Notes: generated from the letters alone by a model not told the origin. DNA of 64,000 bases from Klebsiella michiganensis (GCF_002925905.1 NZ_PRDB01000002.1:124001-188000); one strand, 5' to 3'. Counted from the stretch's first letter, positions 20,319-30,581 are shown. Made by a program: numbers and translations.

Positions 20319-21218
20319 TTAGCTTCGTTTACCGCCGGATTTCCCGATGGCCCGATGCAATTCATTGATCCGCTTCATCGATTTCACCGTTTTTTGCGGC
20401 GCGGTGGAGGCGACCGACAGCACGATCATCTCCAGGCAAACCAGCACCGTCCCATGCAGCGGCACCCGCCCATTATCGCCGCCGCGCGGCACCTCAATGA
20501 CCACCTGCGCCTCCTGGCTAAAGCGGGAGTCCAGCGCCTGGGTGAGTAAAATCGTCGGGATCCCCAGACGGCGGGCCTCGCGCAGGGTCGTCATCCCCTC
20601 CCGGTGCGGCGACTTCTGCCCCATCATAATCAGCACGTCGCCGCGCTGCAGGCCGATCAGCTGCTCGGCGAGGCTAAACCCGGTGCGGTTCATTACGTAC
20701 GAAGGCAGGCCGATGCGGCTCAGCAGCCTGGCGGTATACTCCGCCAGAATGCCCGAGGCGCCGATCCCAAAAATCCCCACCTGGCGCGCGTCGGTCAGCA
20801 GCGCCACCGCCTGGGCCACCGCGGCGCGGTTGTCGGGGCGCGCAAGCACTTCGCAGGCCCGCTGATGCCCTTCCAGCACGAAATCGATGCTCGAATTGAC
20901 GTCGCTGGATAAGGCGCTCACCGTGGAGATCATTTTTTCCGACGAGGTCGCCGACGGGCCGAACCAGCGCTCCATGGTCTGCTTCAGCTCCCGCAGTCCG
21001 GCGAAGCCGAGCGCCTGGATGGCGCGCACCACCGTGGCGTCCGAGGTATTGGTCGCGGCGGCGAGTTCCATGGCCGTGCGCTCCAGCACCGCTTCCCGGT
21101 TTTCGTTGATATAGCTCACCACCGCCAGCAGACGCGGCGACAGCTGATGCGCACGGGCGCGAAAACGTTCGCCGAACAGGTCAACCCGCCCCTTCTCTCT
21201 TTTTACCACCGTTTTCAT
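20319..21218 (-). CDS. MurR/RpiR family transcriptional regulator (HTH + SIS domain)
   Basis: HTH TSDATVVRAIQALGFAGLRELK; SIS domain VGIFGIGASGILAEY. Confidence 0.88.
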   Translation of the reverse strand: MKTVVKREKGRVDLFGERFRARAHQLSPRLLAVVSYINENREAVLERTAMELAAATNTSDATVVRAIQALGFAGLRELKQTMERWFGPSATSSEKMISTVSALSSDVNSSIDFVLEGHQRACEVLARPDNRAAVAQAVALLTDARQVGIFGIGASGILAEYTARLLSRIGLPSYVMNRTGFSLAEQLIGLQRGDVLIMMGQKSPHREGMTTLREARRLGIPTILLTQALDSRFSQEAQVVIEVPRGGDNGRVPLHGTVLVCLEMIVLSVASTAPQKTVKSMKRINELHRAIGKSGGKRS

Positions 21219-22162
21219 TTCAGCCCCTCGGGCAAAGGACGACCGGCAATGTGCGACTGTACCTGGGCGACCATCAGCGACAGCGCGGCGTAGGAGTTAG
21301 AGATAACCTCCTCGCGCGGCAGCAGAATGTAGCGCCCGGTGCGGCAGGCGCGCATAAAGTCGCACCAGCCGGGCATCACGCCCTCCATCGCCTGCAGCTC
21401 ATCCTGCGGCCTGCCGCCGGTATCGGAACGCCAGGTGGCAAATACGAAATCGGCATCCAGCGCCGGCAGCTGCTCGGCGCTGACGTCAATACGCTGGCCA
21501 TCGGGGATGTTGTCAATCAGCGGCGGGAAGCGGAATCCGGCATCGCGCAGCACGCGTCCCAGCGCATGATAGGCGTGATGCACGGTAACCTTGCCGTTGT
21601 TGGCCTGAATCACCGAGACTACGATGTTTTGCGTATCCACCATCGCCTTTAGCTGGGCTATCTGCGCCTGATAGCGGCGTTCGAGGATTAAGAGCCGCGG
21701 CTGGGTACCGGTGAGCTGCGCCAGCTTGCGGTAGATGCGCGGCGCGCTGCCCTGCAGGTGGTCGATGCTGACCGTTGGCGCAATCTTCTCCAGCTGCTCC
21801 ACCGAAACGTGACGGCTGGGCTCGGTAATAATCAGGTCCGGTTTCGCGGCGGCCACCGCTTCGAGATCGATATCCGCCGTGCCGATAAACCGAATCGCGC
21901 TGTTATCGAAATCAACGCCGGTCAGCTGTGCGCTGGCGCGTAAAAAGTGGCTGCCGTCCGGACGCGTCCTCCCGTGGCTGGCCACCGGCGGGACGCCAAG
22001 CTCGATCAGCGGGATGGTGATATCCAGATCGTGCAGCGACACAATGCGCTGCGGGTGCAGCGGAACGGTCACCGTACGACCCAAATCATCGGTAAAGGTT
22101 TGCGTATCGGCGGCCGAGGCGACGCCCGCCAACAGCACCAGCAGAGAAACGAACCAACGCAT
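21215..22162 (-). CDS. Fe3+-siderophore/dicitrate ABC transporter substrate-binding protein (FecB-like)
   Basis: MRWFVSLLVLLAGVASAADTQTFTDDLGRTVTVPLHPQRIV; start moved from 22240 to 22162 by signal peptide. Confidence 0.85.
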   Translation of the reverse strand: MRWFVSLLVLLAGVASAADTQTFTDDLGRTVTVPLHPQRIVSLHDLDITIPLIELGVPPVASHGRTRPDGSHFLRASAQLTGVDFDNSAIRFIGTADIDLEAVAAAKPDLIITEPSRHVSVEQLEKIAPTVSIDHLQGSAPRIYRKLAQLTGTQPRLLILERRYQAQIAQLKAMVDTQNIVVSVIQANNGKVTVHHAYHALGRVLRDAGFRFPPLIDNIPDGQRIDVSAEQLPALDADFVFATWRSDTGGRPQDELQAMEGVMPGWCDFMRACRTGRYILLPREEVISNSYAALSLMVAQVQSHIAGRPLPEGLK

Positions 22163-22178
22163 AGCGATCCTTTTTGAT

Positions 22179-23231
22179 TTACAGGGCGTCACGGCGACGC
22201 CAGAGCAGAACGATAAAAAACGGACAGCCGACCAGCGCAATCACGATCCCTGCAGGGATCTGCAGCGGCGCGAAAGCCAGTCGGCCAATTGTATCGGTGG
22301 CTAACACCAGCAGCGCGCCAACCAACGCGCTGCCGCAGAGCAGCGCCACCTGGCCGCCGCGCAGCAGAAACCGCGCCATATGCGGCGCCATCAGGCCAAC
22401 GAAGCCGAGGCTTCCGACGCAGGAAACGCTGGCGGAGGTCAGCAGCACCGGCGCGAAAAAGCGCAGCAGGGTTAGCTGCTGCAGGCGTACGCCGAGACCA
22501 ATGGCAGTGCGGTCGCCGAGCAGCGCCGCATCGGCGGCCCTGGCGGTCAAAAAAAGGATCAGCGCCCCGGGCAGCGCCCAGCAGAAGGCGACGGCCAACA
22601 GCGGCCAGGTCGCCGCGTGCAGGCTGCCCGCCAGCCAGATCATCGCCGTTTGAACATCGCGCACGTCGGCGGTGGTCATAAAAATGCCCACCGCCGCCGC
22701 CAGCGTCCACGACACGCCGATGCCGATGAGAATAAAGCGCGGGCGCGAACAGTCGCGGGCCAGCGCCAGAACCAGCAGCGCCACCAGCACGCCGCCGAGC
22801 ATTCCCGCCAGCGGCCGCCAGACCAGGCCCACCGCCGGGAAGAACAGCACCAGCGCCAGAACGACAATACTGGCCCCCTCCTTCACCCCGATAAGCCCGG
22901 GATCCGCCAGACCGTTGCGGGTAATGCTCTGCATCGCCGCGCCGGCCAGACCGAGCATCGCCCCGCACAGCAGCGCCATAAACAGCCGCGGCAGGCGGAT
23001 ATCAAAGAGGATAAATCGCTGCTGTTCGTCCACGATGTCCGCCCCCAGCAGCGCACGGAACAGGGTACCGGAGGGCATCGGGAAGCTGCCGCGGGTCAGG
23101 CCAAACAGCGCCAGCAGCAGGATGACGAGCAGCGCGACAGCGGCGATTTTTACCGCCGCAGGGCGCAGCAGAATGTGCCAGCGGCCGCAGGTCAGCGGCC
23201 GAAAGCCGGCGCGACGGACGGCGCTTTTCAT
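22179..23231 (-). CDS. FecCD-family iron transporter permease
   Basis: FecCD motifs (DIRLPRLFMALLCGAMLGLAGAAMQSITRNGLADPGLIGV). Confidence 0.88.
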   Translation of the reverse strand: MKSAVRRAGFRPLTCGRWHILLRPAAVKIAAVALLVILLLALFGLTRGSFPMPSGTLFRALLGADIVDEQQRFILFDIRLPRLFMALLCGAMLGLAGAAMQSITRNGLADPGLIGVKEGASIVVLALVLFFPAVGLVWRPLAGMLGGVLVALLVLALARDCSRPRFILIGIGVSWTLAAAVGIFMTTADVRDVQTAMIWLAGSLHAATWPLLAVAFCWALPGALILFLTARAADAALLGDRTAIGLGVRLQQLTLLRFFAPVLLTSASVSCVGSLGFVGLMAPHMARFLLRGGQVALLCGSALVGALLVLATDTIGRLAFAPLQIPAGIVIALVGCPFFIVLLWRRRDAL

Positions 23232-24253
23232 TTAAAAAACCTCGCGGCGATAAAAATAAATACCGGCGCCCCCACCAGCGCGGTCATCGCGCCGGTTGCC
23301 AGCTCCTGGGGCGCAACCAGGGTACGAGCGGCGATATCCGCCAGCAGTAGCACCAGAGCGCCAACCGGAGCGGCCAGCGGCAGCGCCAGGCGAATATCTT
23401 CGCTAATCAGCCGGCGCACCGCGTGGGGGACCACCAGCCCGACAAAGCCGATCGGCCCGGCCACCGCCACCGCCGAGCCGCACAATAGCGCAATGGCGGT
23501 CAGCCCCAGCAGGCGGGTCTGAACAATCTTTACCCCCAGCCCCAGCGCGACCTTATCGCCCAGCGCCAGCACGTTAAGACGCGGCGCGATGACCAGCGCG
23601 ATCGTCACTCCCGTCAGCGCCGGGAGCAGCGCAGCGCGCAGCGTTTGCCAGTTCAGCCCGGCAAGATCGCCCGCCAGCCAGGTGCGCATCGCCAGCAACG
23701 TTTGTTCATCGAGGATCAGAATCGCCGCGGTGACAGCCGAGGCAAAGGCCGACAGCGCCACCCCGCACAGGGTAATGCGCAGCGGCGTAACGCCGCCCCG
23801 CCCGGACGACGACAGCAGCATCACGCCGCCAAACAGCAGCGCCGCGCCGCAGGCGGCGGTGAGCGGTCTGGCTAACGCCACGCCGCCGAGGCTGATTCCC
23901 AGCGCCGATGTCGCCACTACCGCCAGCGAAGCGCCGGCGTTAAGGCCGAGAATATGCGGCTCGCCCAGCGGGTTGCGGATCACGGTTTGCAGCAGCAGCC
24001 CCGCCACGCCGAGCGCCGCGCCGGTGAGCAGCGCCGCCGCGAGACGTACCAGGCGTAAATCGACAATAATTCGGTGGTCAAAATTGCGCGGATCGTAATG
24101 GAGCAGCGCCTGCAGCACCGTTTGCGGCGCAATCCAGCGCGCGCCAAGTCCGAGATGCACCAGCGAGCCGCCCAGCAGCAGCAGGCTCAGCAGTACCAGC
24201 GCCAGCCGGGGGCGGGATTGTCGGCGCGGCAGCAGCAGCGCGGAGGCGCTCAT
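23228..24253 (-). CDS. FecCD-family iron transporter permease
   Basis: DLRLVRLAAALLTGAALGVAGLLLQTVIRNPLGEPHILGLNAGAS. Confidence 0.88.
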   Translation of the reverse strand: MSASALLLPRRQSRPRLALVLLSLLLLGGSLVHLGLGARWIAPQTVLQALLHYDPRNFDHRIIVDLRLVRLAAALLTGAALGVAGLLLQTVIRNPLGEPHILGLNAGASLAVVATSALGISLGGVALARPLTAACGAALLFGGVMLLSSSGRGGVTPLRITLCGVALSAFASAVTAAILILDEQTLLAMRTWLAGDLAGLNWQTLRAALLPALTGVTIALVIAPRLNVLALGDKVALGLGVKIVQTRLLGLTAIALLCGSAVAVAGPIGFVGLVVPHAVRRLISEDIRLALPLAAPVGALVLLLADIAARTLVAPQELATGAMTALVGAPVFIFIAARFFK

Positions 24254-25122
24254 AACGCTTTCTCCTCACGGGCGCGGAACGGCATAAAAAAGGGCTTACC
24301 GGTCTGCGGGTTGAGCGACATCTGCACGTCCACGTCAAAAACGGTTTTGATCAGCTCCGGCGTGCAGATTTCCTGTTCATTAATCACCCCGGCGATCGCG
24401 CCTTTTTTAAGAAACACCAGCAGGTCGGCGTAGTTCACCGCGAAGTTCAGGTCGTGCAGGACGGTGACCACCGTGCGGCCGTGATCGCGGGTTAAGGTTT
24501 GCAGCAGTTCAAGGATGTCGACCTGATAGCGCAGATCGAGCCAGGTGGTGGGCTCATCCAGCAGAATCGTCGCCGTTTGCTGGGCGAGAGCCATCGCGAT
24601 CCAGCAGCGCTGGCGCTGGCCGCCGGAGAGGCTATCAACCGCCAGGTGGGCAAACTCTGCGGTACCGGTGAGCCGCAGCGCCTCTTCTACCGCCCGTTCA
24701 TCGGCCTCGGACCATTGTCGCATCAGCCCCTGCCAGGGGTAACGCCCGCGCGAAACCAGTTCAAAAACCGTCAGCCCTTCCGGGGTCAGCGGCGATTGCG
24801 GCAGAATGCCCAGCCGACGGGAAACCTCCCGGGTCGGCATCTGGTGAATCACCTCGCCGTCCAGGCGTACGCAGCCCCCCAGCGGCTTGAGCATCCGGGC
24901 GATAGTCGACAGCAGCGTCGATTTCCCCGAGCCGTTGGCGCCGGCCAGTACCGTCATTTTCCCGTGGGGGATGGTCAGATGAATATTGTCGACAATTAGC
25001 GTCTGGCCATATCCGGCCGACAGGGAATCAAGGACGATCCCCTGCTCTGCAGGCAACACCCGCTGTGGCATAACTCGCTCCCGCGCCGCAACGGCGTGGC
25101 GCCAGGCCCGCTCGTTCCGCAC
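24250..25122 (-). CDS. Iron-siderophore ABC transporter ATP-binding protein (FecE/FepC-like)
   Basis: GANGSGKSTLLSTIARML, LSGGQRQRCWIAMALAQ; real start may be internal Met at 25071. Confidence 0.88.
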   Translation of the reverse strand: MRNERAWRHAVAARERVMPQRVLPAEQGIVLDSLSAGYGQTLIVDNIHLTIPHGKMTVLAGANGSGKSTLLSTIARMLKPLGGCVRLDGEVIHQMPTREVSRRLGILPQSPLTPEGLTVFELVSRGRYPWQGLMRQWSEADERAVEEALRLTGTAEFAHLAVDSLSGGQRQRCWIAMALAQQTATILLDEPTTWLDLRYQVDILELLQTLTRDHGRTVVTVLHDLNFAVNYADLLVFLKKGAIAGVINEQEICTPELIKTVFDVDVQMSLNPQTGKPFFMPFRAREEKAL

Positions 25123-25128
25123 TCAAAC

Positions 25129-25147
25129 AAAAATAAATCTCATTCTC
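25129..25147 (-). promoter_or_regulatory. Candidate Fur box
   Basis: Minus strand GAGAATGAGATTTATTTTT agrees with GATAATGATAATCATTATC at 13/19 by manual alignment; lies between divergent iron genes. Confidence 0.4.
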
Positions 25148-25496
25148 TTTTGATCATGCGGTGGATGAATGTAGTAGTCAATACCCTATGACGGCGCCAG
25201 CCGCGCGGGTTTACTACCAAAACCCTCACAACATAAAAAGACTTTAATCATCAATTAAAACAATAAGATATTACTTTTTCGCCCAGCCCCTCCCTCGCTA
25301 ATTGATTGATTATTTGTTTCGTCAGTTTTTTATCTTACATAACGTTTACTACTACATGCCTTCATGATTGAATGATTCTCAATTACATATCTGGCGCGCG
25401 TTGCGGCGTAAAAAACAGCCAGGTTTATTTTTCAGGGCAATGATTTTATTGGCTTTACCTCTCCGCAAAGGCGAGGTTCGTTCACGAGACACAAAA

Positions 25497-27650
25497 ATGA
25501 TTCCACTCAATGTCCCTTATTCGGCATTAAAAGGGCGTGCGCTTTTTTCACTGATTTTTTTCACCTCACCGGGATTATTGGCAGCGGTTAATAGCGCCGA
25601 TAAAACAAAGAAAACCGCTGACGAGACCATAACTGTCGTGGCCGACGGCACTCGGCAACGCGCCACCCAGGGATATCAGCCGGTCAATACCTCGACCGCC
25701 ACGCTGACTACTATGCCGATGCTGGATATTCCGCAGGTGGTCAATACCGTCAGCGAGCAGGTGCTCGAGGATCAGCATGCGACGAACCTCGACGAAGCGC
25801 TGTATAACGTCGCCAACGTGGTACAAACCAATACCCTCGGCGGGACCCAGGATGCCTTCACCCGCCGCGGCTTCGGCGCTAACCGCGATGGTTCAATCAT
25901 GACCAACGGCCTGCGCACCGTGCTGCCGCGCAGCTTCACCGCCGCCACCGAACGCGTCGAAGTGCTCAAAGGCCCGGCCTCAACGCTGTACGGTATTCTC
26001 GACCCCGGCGGATTAATCAACGTGGTGACCAAACGCCCGGAGCGCAGCTTCGGCGGCTCCGTCTCCGCCACCTCCACCAGCTTTGGCGGCGGTACCGGCC
26101 AGTTTGACGTCACCGGCCCCATCGACGGGACGCCGCTGGCGTATCGGGTAATTGGCGAATATCAGCATGAAGATTACTGGCGTAATTTCGGCAAAGAGAA
26201 GAGCAGCTTTATTAACCCCTCCCTGACCTGGTTCGGCGAGCGGGCGACGGTGAACGTCTCATATTCGCACCGTGACTACAGTGCCCCATTCGATCGCGGC
26301 ACCATCTTCGATCTGAATACCGGCCATGCGGTGAACGTCGATCGCAAAACGCGTTTTGATGAACCGTTTAATATTACCGACGGTTATTCCGATCTCGCGC
26401 AGCTGAATGCCGAATACCGTCTCAGCGACGCCTGGACCGCCCGCTTCGACTACAGCTACAGCCAGGATCATTACAACGACGATCAGGCCCGGGTAATGGC
26501 CTACGACTCGGCGACCGGCAACCTGACCCGCCGCGTCGATGCCACCCACGGTTCCACCCAGAAAATGCACACTACGCGGGCGGATTTACAGGGCAACGTG
26601 GTCATTGGCGGTTTCTACAACGAGATCCTCACCGGCCTGGCCTATGAGAATTACGATCTGCTGCGCACCGATATGATCCGCTGTAAGAACGTCAAGGGTT
26701 TCAATATCTATAATCCGGTCTACGGCACTGTTGGCAAATGCTCCAGCGTTTCGGCATCCGACAGCGACCAGCGTATTCAGCAGGAGAGCTACGCGGGCTA
26801 CCTCCAGGACGCGCTCTATCTTACCGATAAGTGGATTGCCGTCGCCGGGGTGCGCTATCAGTATTACACCCAGTACGCCGGCAAGGGCCGCCCGTTTAAC
26901 GTCAATACCGACAGCAGCGACCAGAAATGGACGCCGAAAGCGGGCCTGGTGTATAAGCTGACGCCGTCCGTCTCGCTGTTCGGTAACGTGGCGCAGTCGT
27001 TTATGCCGCAGTCCTCTATCGCCAGCTATATTGGCAATCTGCCGCCGGAAGAGTCGACGTCTTACGAGCTGGGCGCGAAGTTCGATCTGTTCAACGGCGT
27101 CACCGCCAATATCGCGCTGTTTGATATTGATAAGCGCAACGTCCTCTACACGGAATCCGTGGGCGATGAGACGGTGGCAAAAACCGCCGGTAAAGTGCGC
27201 TCCCGCGGCGTCGAAGTGGACGTGGCCGGGTCGCTGACCGATAACCTGAGCGTTATCGCCAGCTACGGCTATACCGATGCGAAGGTCACCGACGATCCGG
27301 ATTACAAAGGCAAACCGCTGCCGAACGTGCCGAAACACACCGGTTCGCTGTTCCTGAGCTACGACATTCACAATGTCTACGACAGCAATACGCTGACGGT
27401 GGGGGGCGGCGGTCGCGCGGTGAGCAAACGTTCCGGCACCAACGGCGCGGATTATTATCTGCAGGGCTATGCGGTGGCGGATGTATTTGCGGCCTATAAG
27501 ATGAAGCTGCAATATCCGGTGACCCTGCAGGTTAACGTGAAGAACCTGTTCGATAAGACCTATTACACCTCCTCCATCGGCACCAATAACCTCGGCAACC
27601 AGATCGGCGATCCGCGGGAAGTACAGTTTACGGTGAAGATGGATTTTTAA
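25497..27650 (+). CDS. TonB-dependent siderophore receptor (FhuA/FoxA-type)
   Basis: Plug motif DETITVVADG...; RVEVLKGPASTLYGILDPGGLINVVTKRP; ends ...REVQFTVKMDF. ATG at 25497 preferred over TTG at 25368. Confidence 0.92.
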   Translation: MIPLNVPYSALKGRALFSLIFFTSPGLLAAVNSADKTKKTADETITVVADGTRQRATQGYQPVNTSTATLTTMPMLDIPQVVNTVSEQVLEDQHATNLDEALYNVANVVQTNTLGGTQDAFTRRGFGANRDGSIMTNGLRTVLPRSFTAATERVEVLKGPASTLYGILDPGGLINVVTKRPERSFGGSVSATSTSFGGGTGQFDVTGPIDGTPLAYRVIGEYQHEDYWRNFGKEKSSFINPSLTWFGERATVNVSYSHRDYSAPFDRGTIFDLNTGHAVNVDRKTRFDEPFNITDGYSDLAQLNAEYRLSDAWTARFDYSYSQDHYNDDQARVMAYDSATGNLTRRVDATHGSTQKMHTTRADLQGNVVIGGFYNEILTGLAYENYDLLRTDMIRCKNVKGFNIYNPVYGTVGKCSSVSASDSDQRIQQESYAGYLQDALYLTDKWIAVAGVRYQYYTQYAGKGRPFNVNTDSSDQKWTPKAGLVYKLTPSVSLFGNVAQSFMPQSSIASYIGNLPPEESTSYELGAKFDLFNGVTANIALFDIDKRNVLYTESVGDETVAKTAGKVRSRGVEVDVAGSLTDNLSVIASYGYTDAKVTDDPDYKGKPLPNVPKHTGSLFLSYDIHNVYDSNTLTVGGGGRAVSKRSGTNGADYYLQGYAVADVFAAYKMKLQYPVTLQVNVKNLFDKTYYTSSIGTNNLGNQIGDPREVQFTVKMDF

Positions 27651-27661
27651 GCCTCATCCCT

Positions 27662-27750
27662 GTCCCGGATCGCGGCGCGCGGCGCCTTATCCGGGCTAGC
27701 ACACTGTAGCCCGGGCAAGGAGCGGCCCTACCGCCCCGCCCCGGGAATCC
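27662..27750. repeat. REP-like intergenic palindromic sequence
   Basis: CCCGGATCGCGGCGCGCGGCGCCTTATCCGGGCTAGC...TAGCCCGGGCAAGG...CCCCGGGAATCC. Confidence 0.55.
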
Positions 27751-27794
27751 CCGCCGAACGGTCAGAATCAGCACGCCCCGGATAACGCCTTGCC

Positions 27795-28583
27795 TTACCA
27801 GTCCTCCCCCTGGCCAAGAATGCGCAAAATATCCTGCCGATGCTGCAGCAGCAGCGGATTGTCGCGATGGCGGGGATACGTCAGCGGAAGCGCAAACTCG
27901 GCGATAATCCGCCCCGGTCGCGGCGACATGATTAACACCCGATCGCACAGCAGCAGCGCCTCTTCGATATCGTGGGTAACCAGCAGGCTGGTATAGCCCT
28001 GCTGCTGCCACAGGGCGATCAGCTCCCGCTGCATGCTGATGCGGGTAAGGGAATCCAGCTTGCCCAGCGGCTCGTCGAGCAGCAGCAGACGCGGCTCATT
28101 CAGCAGCGCCCGGGCCAGCGCCGCACGCTGCGCCATCCCGCCGGAAAGCTGGCGCGGCCACGCTTCGCTAAACGCCTGCAGCCCCATTCGCGAAATCAGC
28201 GCATCGGCCTTTGGCTCAAGCCCCTTTTTCCCCTGCGCCTGCGGTCCCAGCAGCACGTTTTGCCGCACCGTCAGCCACGGATAAAGGGTCGGATCCTGAA
28301 ACACCAGTATCCTTTCGGGCCCCGGTCCGCCCATCGCCGCCTCATCAATCTGAATTTGCCCGGCCTGCTGCGGCTCCAGTCCCGCCAGCAGCCGCAGCAA
28401 AGTGGATTTACCGCAGCCCGAAGGACCGAGCAGCGCGACGCTCTCTCCGGGCCGCAGCTGCAGGCTGATATTCTCCAGCACCGGCACCGTCTGTTTGCCA
28501 AGGCTAAAAGCGTGATGCAGATGACTTATCGACACCGCCGCGCCGGTCGATGCCGCCTGAGAAGTGGCGTTCGCAGTTACCAT
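27795..28583 (-). CDS. Nitrate/sulfonate/taurine-type ABC transporter ATP-binding protein (SsuB-like)
   Basis: GPSGCGKSTLLRLLAGLEPQQAG; LSGGMAQRAALARALLNEPRLLLLDEPLGKLD. Confidence 0.88.
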   Translation of the reverse strand: MVTANATSQAASTGAAVSISHLHHAFSLGKQTVPVLENISLQLRPGESVALLGPSGCGKSTLLRLLAGLEPQQAGQIQIDEAAMGGPGPERILVFQDPTLYPWLTVRQNVLLGPQAQGKKGLEPKADALISRMGLQAFSEAWPRQLSGGMAQRAALARALLNEPRLLLLDEPLGKLDSLTRISMQRELIALWQQQGYTSLLVTHDIEEALLLCDRVLIMSPRPGRIIAEFALPLTYPRHRDNPLLLQHRQDILRILGQGEDW

Positions 28584-29587
28584 TGCATCCCTCCCCGCTG
28601 CCAGCTCAGCAGCCGGTCGCGGACCATAAACAGCCCGCTAATCAGGCCGGAGCAGAGCAGCGCCATCACCAGCAGCGCCGCGTACATATTGGGATAGGCC
28701 GCCCAGCCCTGCGCCCACTGGAGATAAAAACCGATACCGGATTTCACGCCGACCATTTCGGCGACGATCAGCACCGAAAACGATGCGCCAAGCCCCATAA
28801 ACAGGCCGACAAAAACGTTCGGCAACGCGGCGGGGATCGCCACGCGCAGGATCAGGAAACGCTGGCTGGCGCCCAGGGTTCGCGCCACGTCATACCACGC
28901 CTTATCGATGCCGATAACCCCGGACCAGGTCAGCACGGTCACCGGGAACCAGGTGCTGAGCGCGATCAGAAACACGCTGGCGCCGAAGCTGGAGGGGAAG
29001 ATAAACAGGCACAGCGGCAGCAGCGCGGTGGACGGCACCGGCCCCAGCAGACGCAACACCGGATGCACCCAGTAGCCGATCCGCTGGGACCAGCCGATCG
29101 CCAGCCCGCTGATAAAACCGCAGCTGGTTCCCAGCAGCACCCCGAGCCCGAGCAGCCCCAGCGAATGCAGAAGGCTATCAAGCAGGCGCGGCCAGTCATC
29201 GTGCAGCACCTCAATCAGCGCCTGCGGCGGCGCGAAAAACGGCACCGGCAAAAACGCCGTCTTGGCCGTCAGTCCCTCCCACAGCGCAAAAAGCAGCGGC
29301 AGCAGCGCCAGCCACTTTCCGGCATGCTGCAGGCGAGTCCCCCGCTGCCGCCAGTAGCGGTAGCTCAGCGCCAGCAGCAACAGTCCGCCGCCAAGGGTGA
29401 ACTGCGCCAGCGCCCACCCTTCGCTAAACGGCCAGCGCCGCCCGGCATCGGGCCAGGCCAGGGTAAACAGGCCGCCCAGCAGCCATAGCGCGGCGGCAAG
29501 CCAGCCTTCCTTCCACAGCGGCCTACCGCTTGCCGGGCGCGTCAGCACCCGTTCAGGCGAAAACGTTGACATAAATGCTCTCCGCAA
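28577..29587 (-). CDS. Sulfonate-type ABC transporter permease (SsuC/TauC-like)
   Basis: Multiple TMs; EAA loop region DVARTLGASQRFLILRVAIPAALPNVFVGL. Confidence 0.87.
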   Translation of the reverse strand: MRRAFMSTFSPERVLTRPASGRPLWKEGWLAAALWLLGGLFTLAWPDAGRRWPFSEGWALAQFTLGGGLLLLALSYRYWRQRGTRLQHAGKWLALLPLLFALWEGLTAKTAFLPVPFFAPPQALIEVLHDDWPRLLDSLLHSLGLLGLGVLLGTSCGFISGLAIGWSQRIGYWVHPVLRLLGPVPSTALLPLCLFIFPSSFGASVFLIALSTWFPVTVLTWSGVIGIDKAWYDVARTLGASQRFLILRVAIPAALPNVFVGLFMGLGASFSVLIVAEMVGVKSGIGFYLQWAQGWAAYPNMYAALLVMALLCSGLISGLFMVRDRLLSWQRGGMQW

Positions 29588-30581
29588 ACTGATGGGGATC
29601 GGTTCCCGGTTTAATGACCTGCACCCGCTGAAGATCCACGGCGTACTGGGTCAGCTCTTTGACAAACGCCTCGCCCACCGCATGATGGCCGTGCCCCTGG
29701 CCGTGGAGAATTCCGCTGACCTCCGCCTCATTGGTATTCAGCGCATGGGCGAGGAAGGATTGCGCCACGCTCTCCGGATGCGCGGCGGCATAGCTGTGCG
29801 CCTCAAGAATCGCCTGGGTGAGCGCGGCGGCGGCCGGTTTATGATCGCGCGCCAGGCTACCGCTGACCCCCAGTACGCAGCAGCTCAGGTTAGCGTAATC
29901 GCCGGTCATATTGCTGGCGATAAGCTGATATTTACCGGTGTCCAGCAGACGATAGCTGAAGGGTTCGCTGCCGCTGATGGCGGCAATTTCGCGTTTATCC
30001 AGCGCCACGCTGAGTAAATCTGCCGGATAGACTTTCCACTGCACATCGCTTATCGGATCGATGCCGTGGCGCTTAAGCAAGATGGCGAAGAAGTTTTTAT
30101 CCGGCCCGGCCATATCGGTGACGCCGATGGTTTGCCCCTTCAGGCTCTCCAGGCCGCCGAACGGCGAGTTTTTCGCCGTCAGCAGGTTCAGGCAGCCGCC
30201 GTGGGTTCCGGCGGTGAGCTTCACGTCGAAGCCCTGCTCCAGCGCCTTCAGCCAGCGCAGCGCCATCCCGACGCCGGCGTCGGCCTTGCCGGTGGCAATC
30301 GCCTCCAGCAGCACGTCCGTCGAATTGCCGAAGTTAACGAACTCCACGTCGAGATTGTATTTACTGAAGATCTTCTGCTGCTCCGCGACGGCAACCGGCG
30401 CCAGGCACACCGCGCTTTTGTTAATCGCCAGCTTGATTTTGTACGGCTGCGCCAGGCGCAGGGCCGGGTGTTCCTCACCGCTCGCCATGGCCGCCATATC
30501 GTGAGCCCAAAGCGGCAGAGAGGCCCCGGCCAGCGCAAGGCTGCCGGTCAAGCGTAAGAAACGACGGCGAGATGTCATCAT
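29553..30581 (-). CDS. ABC transporter substrate-binding protein (NMT1/SsuA-like) with Tat-type leader
   Basis: MMTSRRRFLRLTGSLALAGASLPLWA twin-arginine leader; KYNLDVEFVNFGNSTDVLLEAIATGKADAGVGMA. Confidence 0.85.
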   Translation of the reverse strand: MMTSRRRFLRLTGSLALAGASLPLWAHDMAAMASGEEHPALRLAQPYKIKLAINKSAVCLAPVAVAEQQKIFSKYNLDVEFVNFGNSTDVLLEAIATGKADAGVGMALRWLKALEQGFDVKLTAGTHGGCLNLLTAKNSPFGGLESLKGQTIGVTDMAGPDKNFFAILLKRHGIDPISDVQWKVYPADLLSVALDKREIAAISGSEPFSYRLLDTGKYQLIASNMTGDYANLSCCVLGVSGSLARDHKPAAAALTQAILEAHSYAAAHPESVAQSFLAHALNTNEAEVSGILHGQGHGHHAVGEAFVKELTQYAVDLQRVQVIKPGTDPHQFAESIYVNVFA

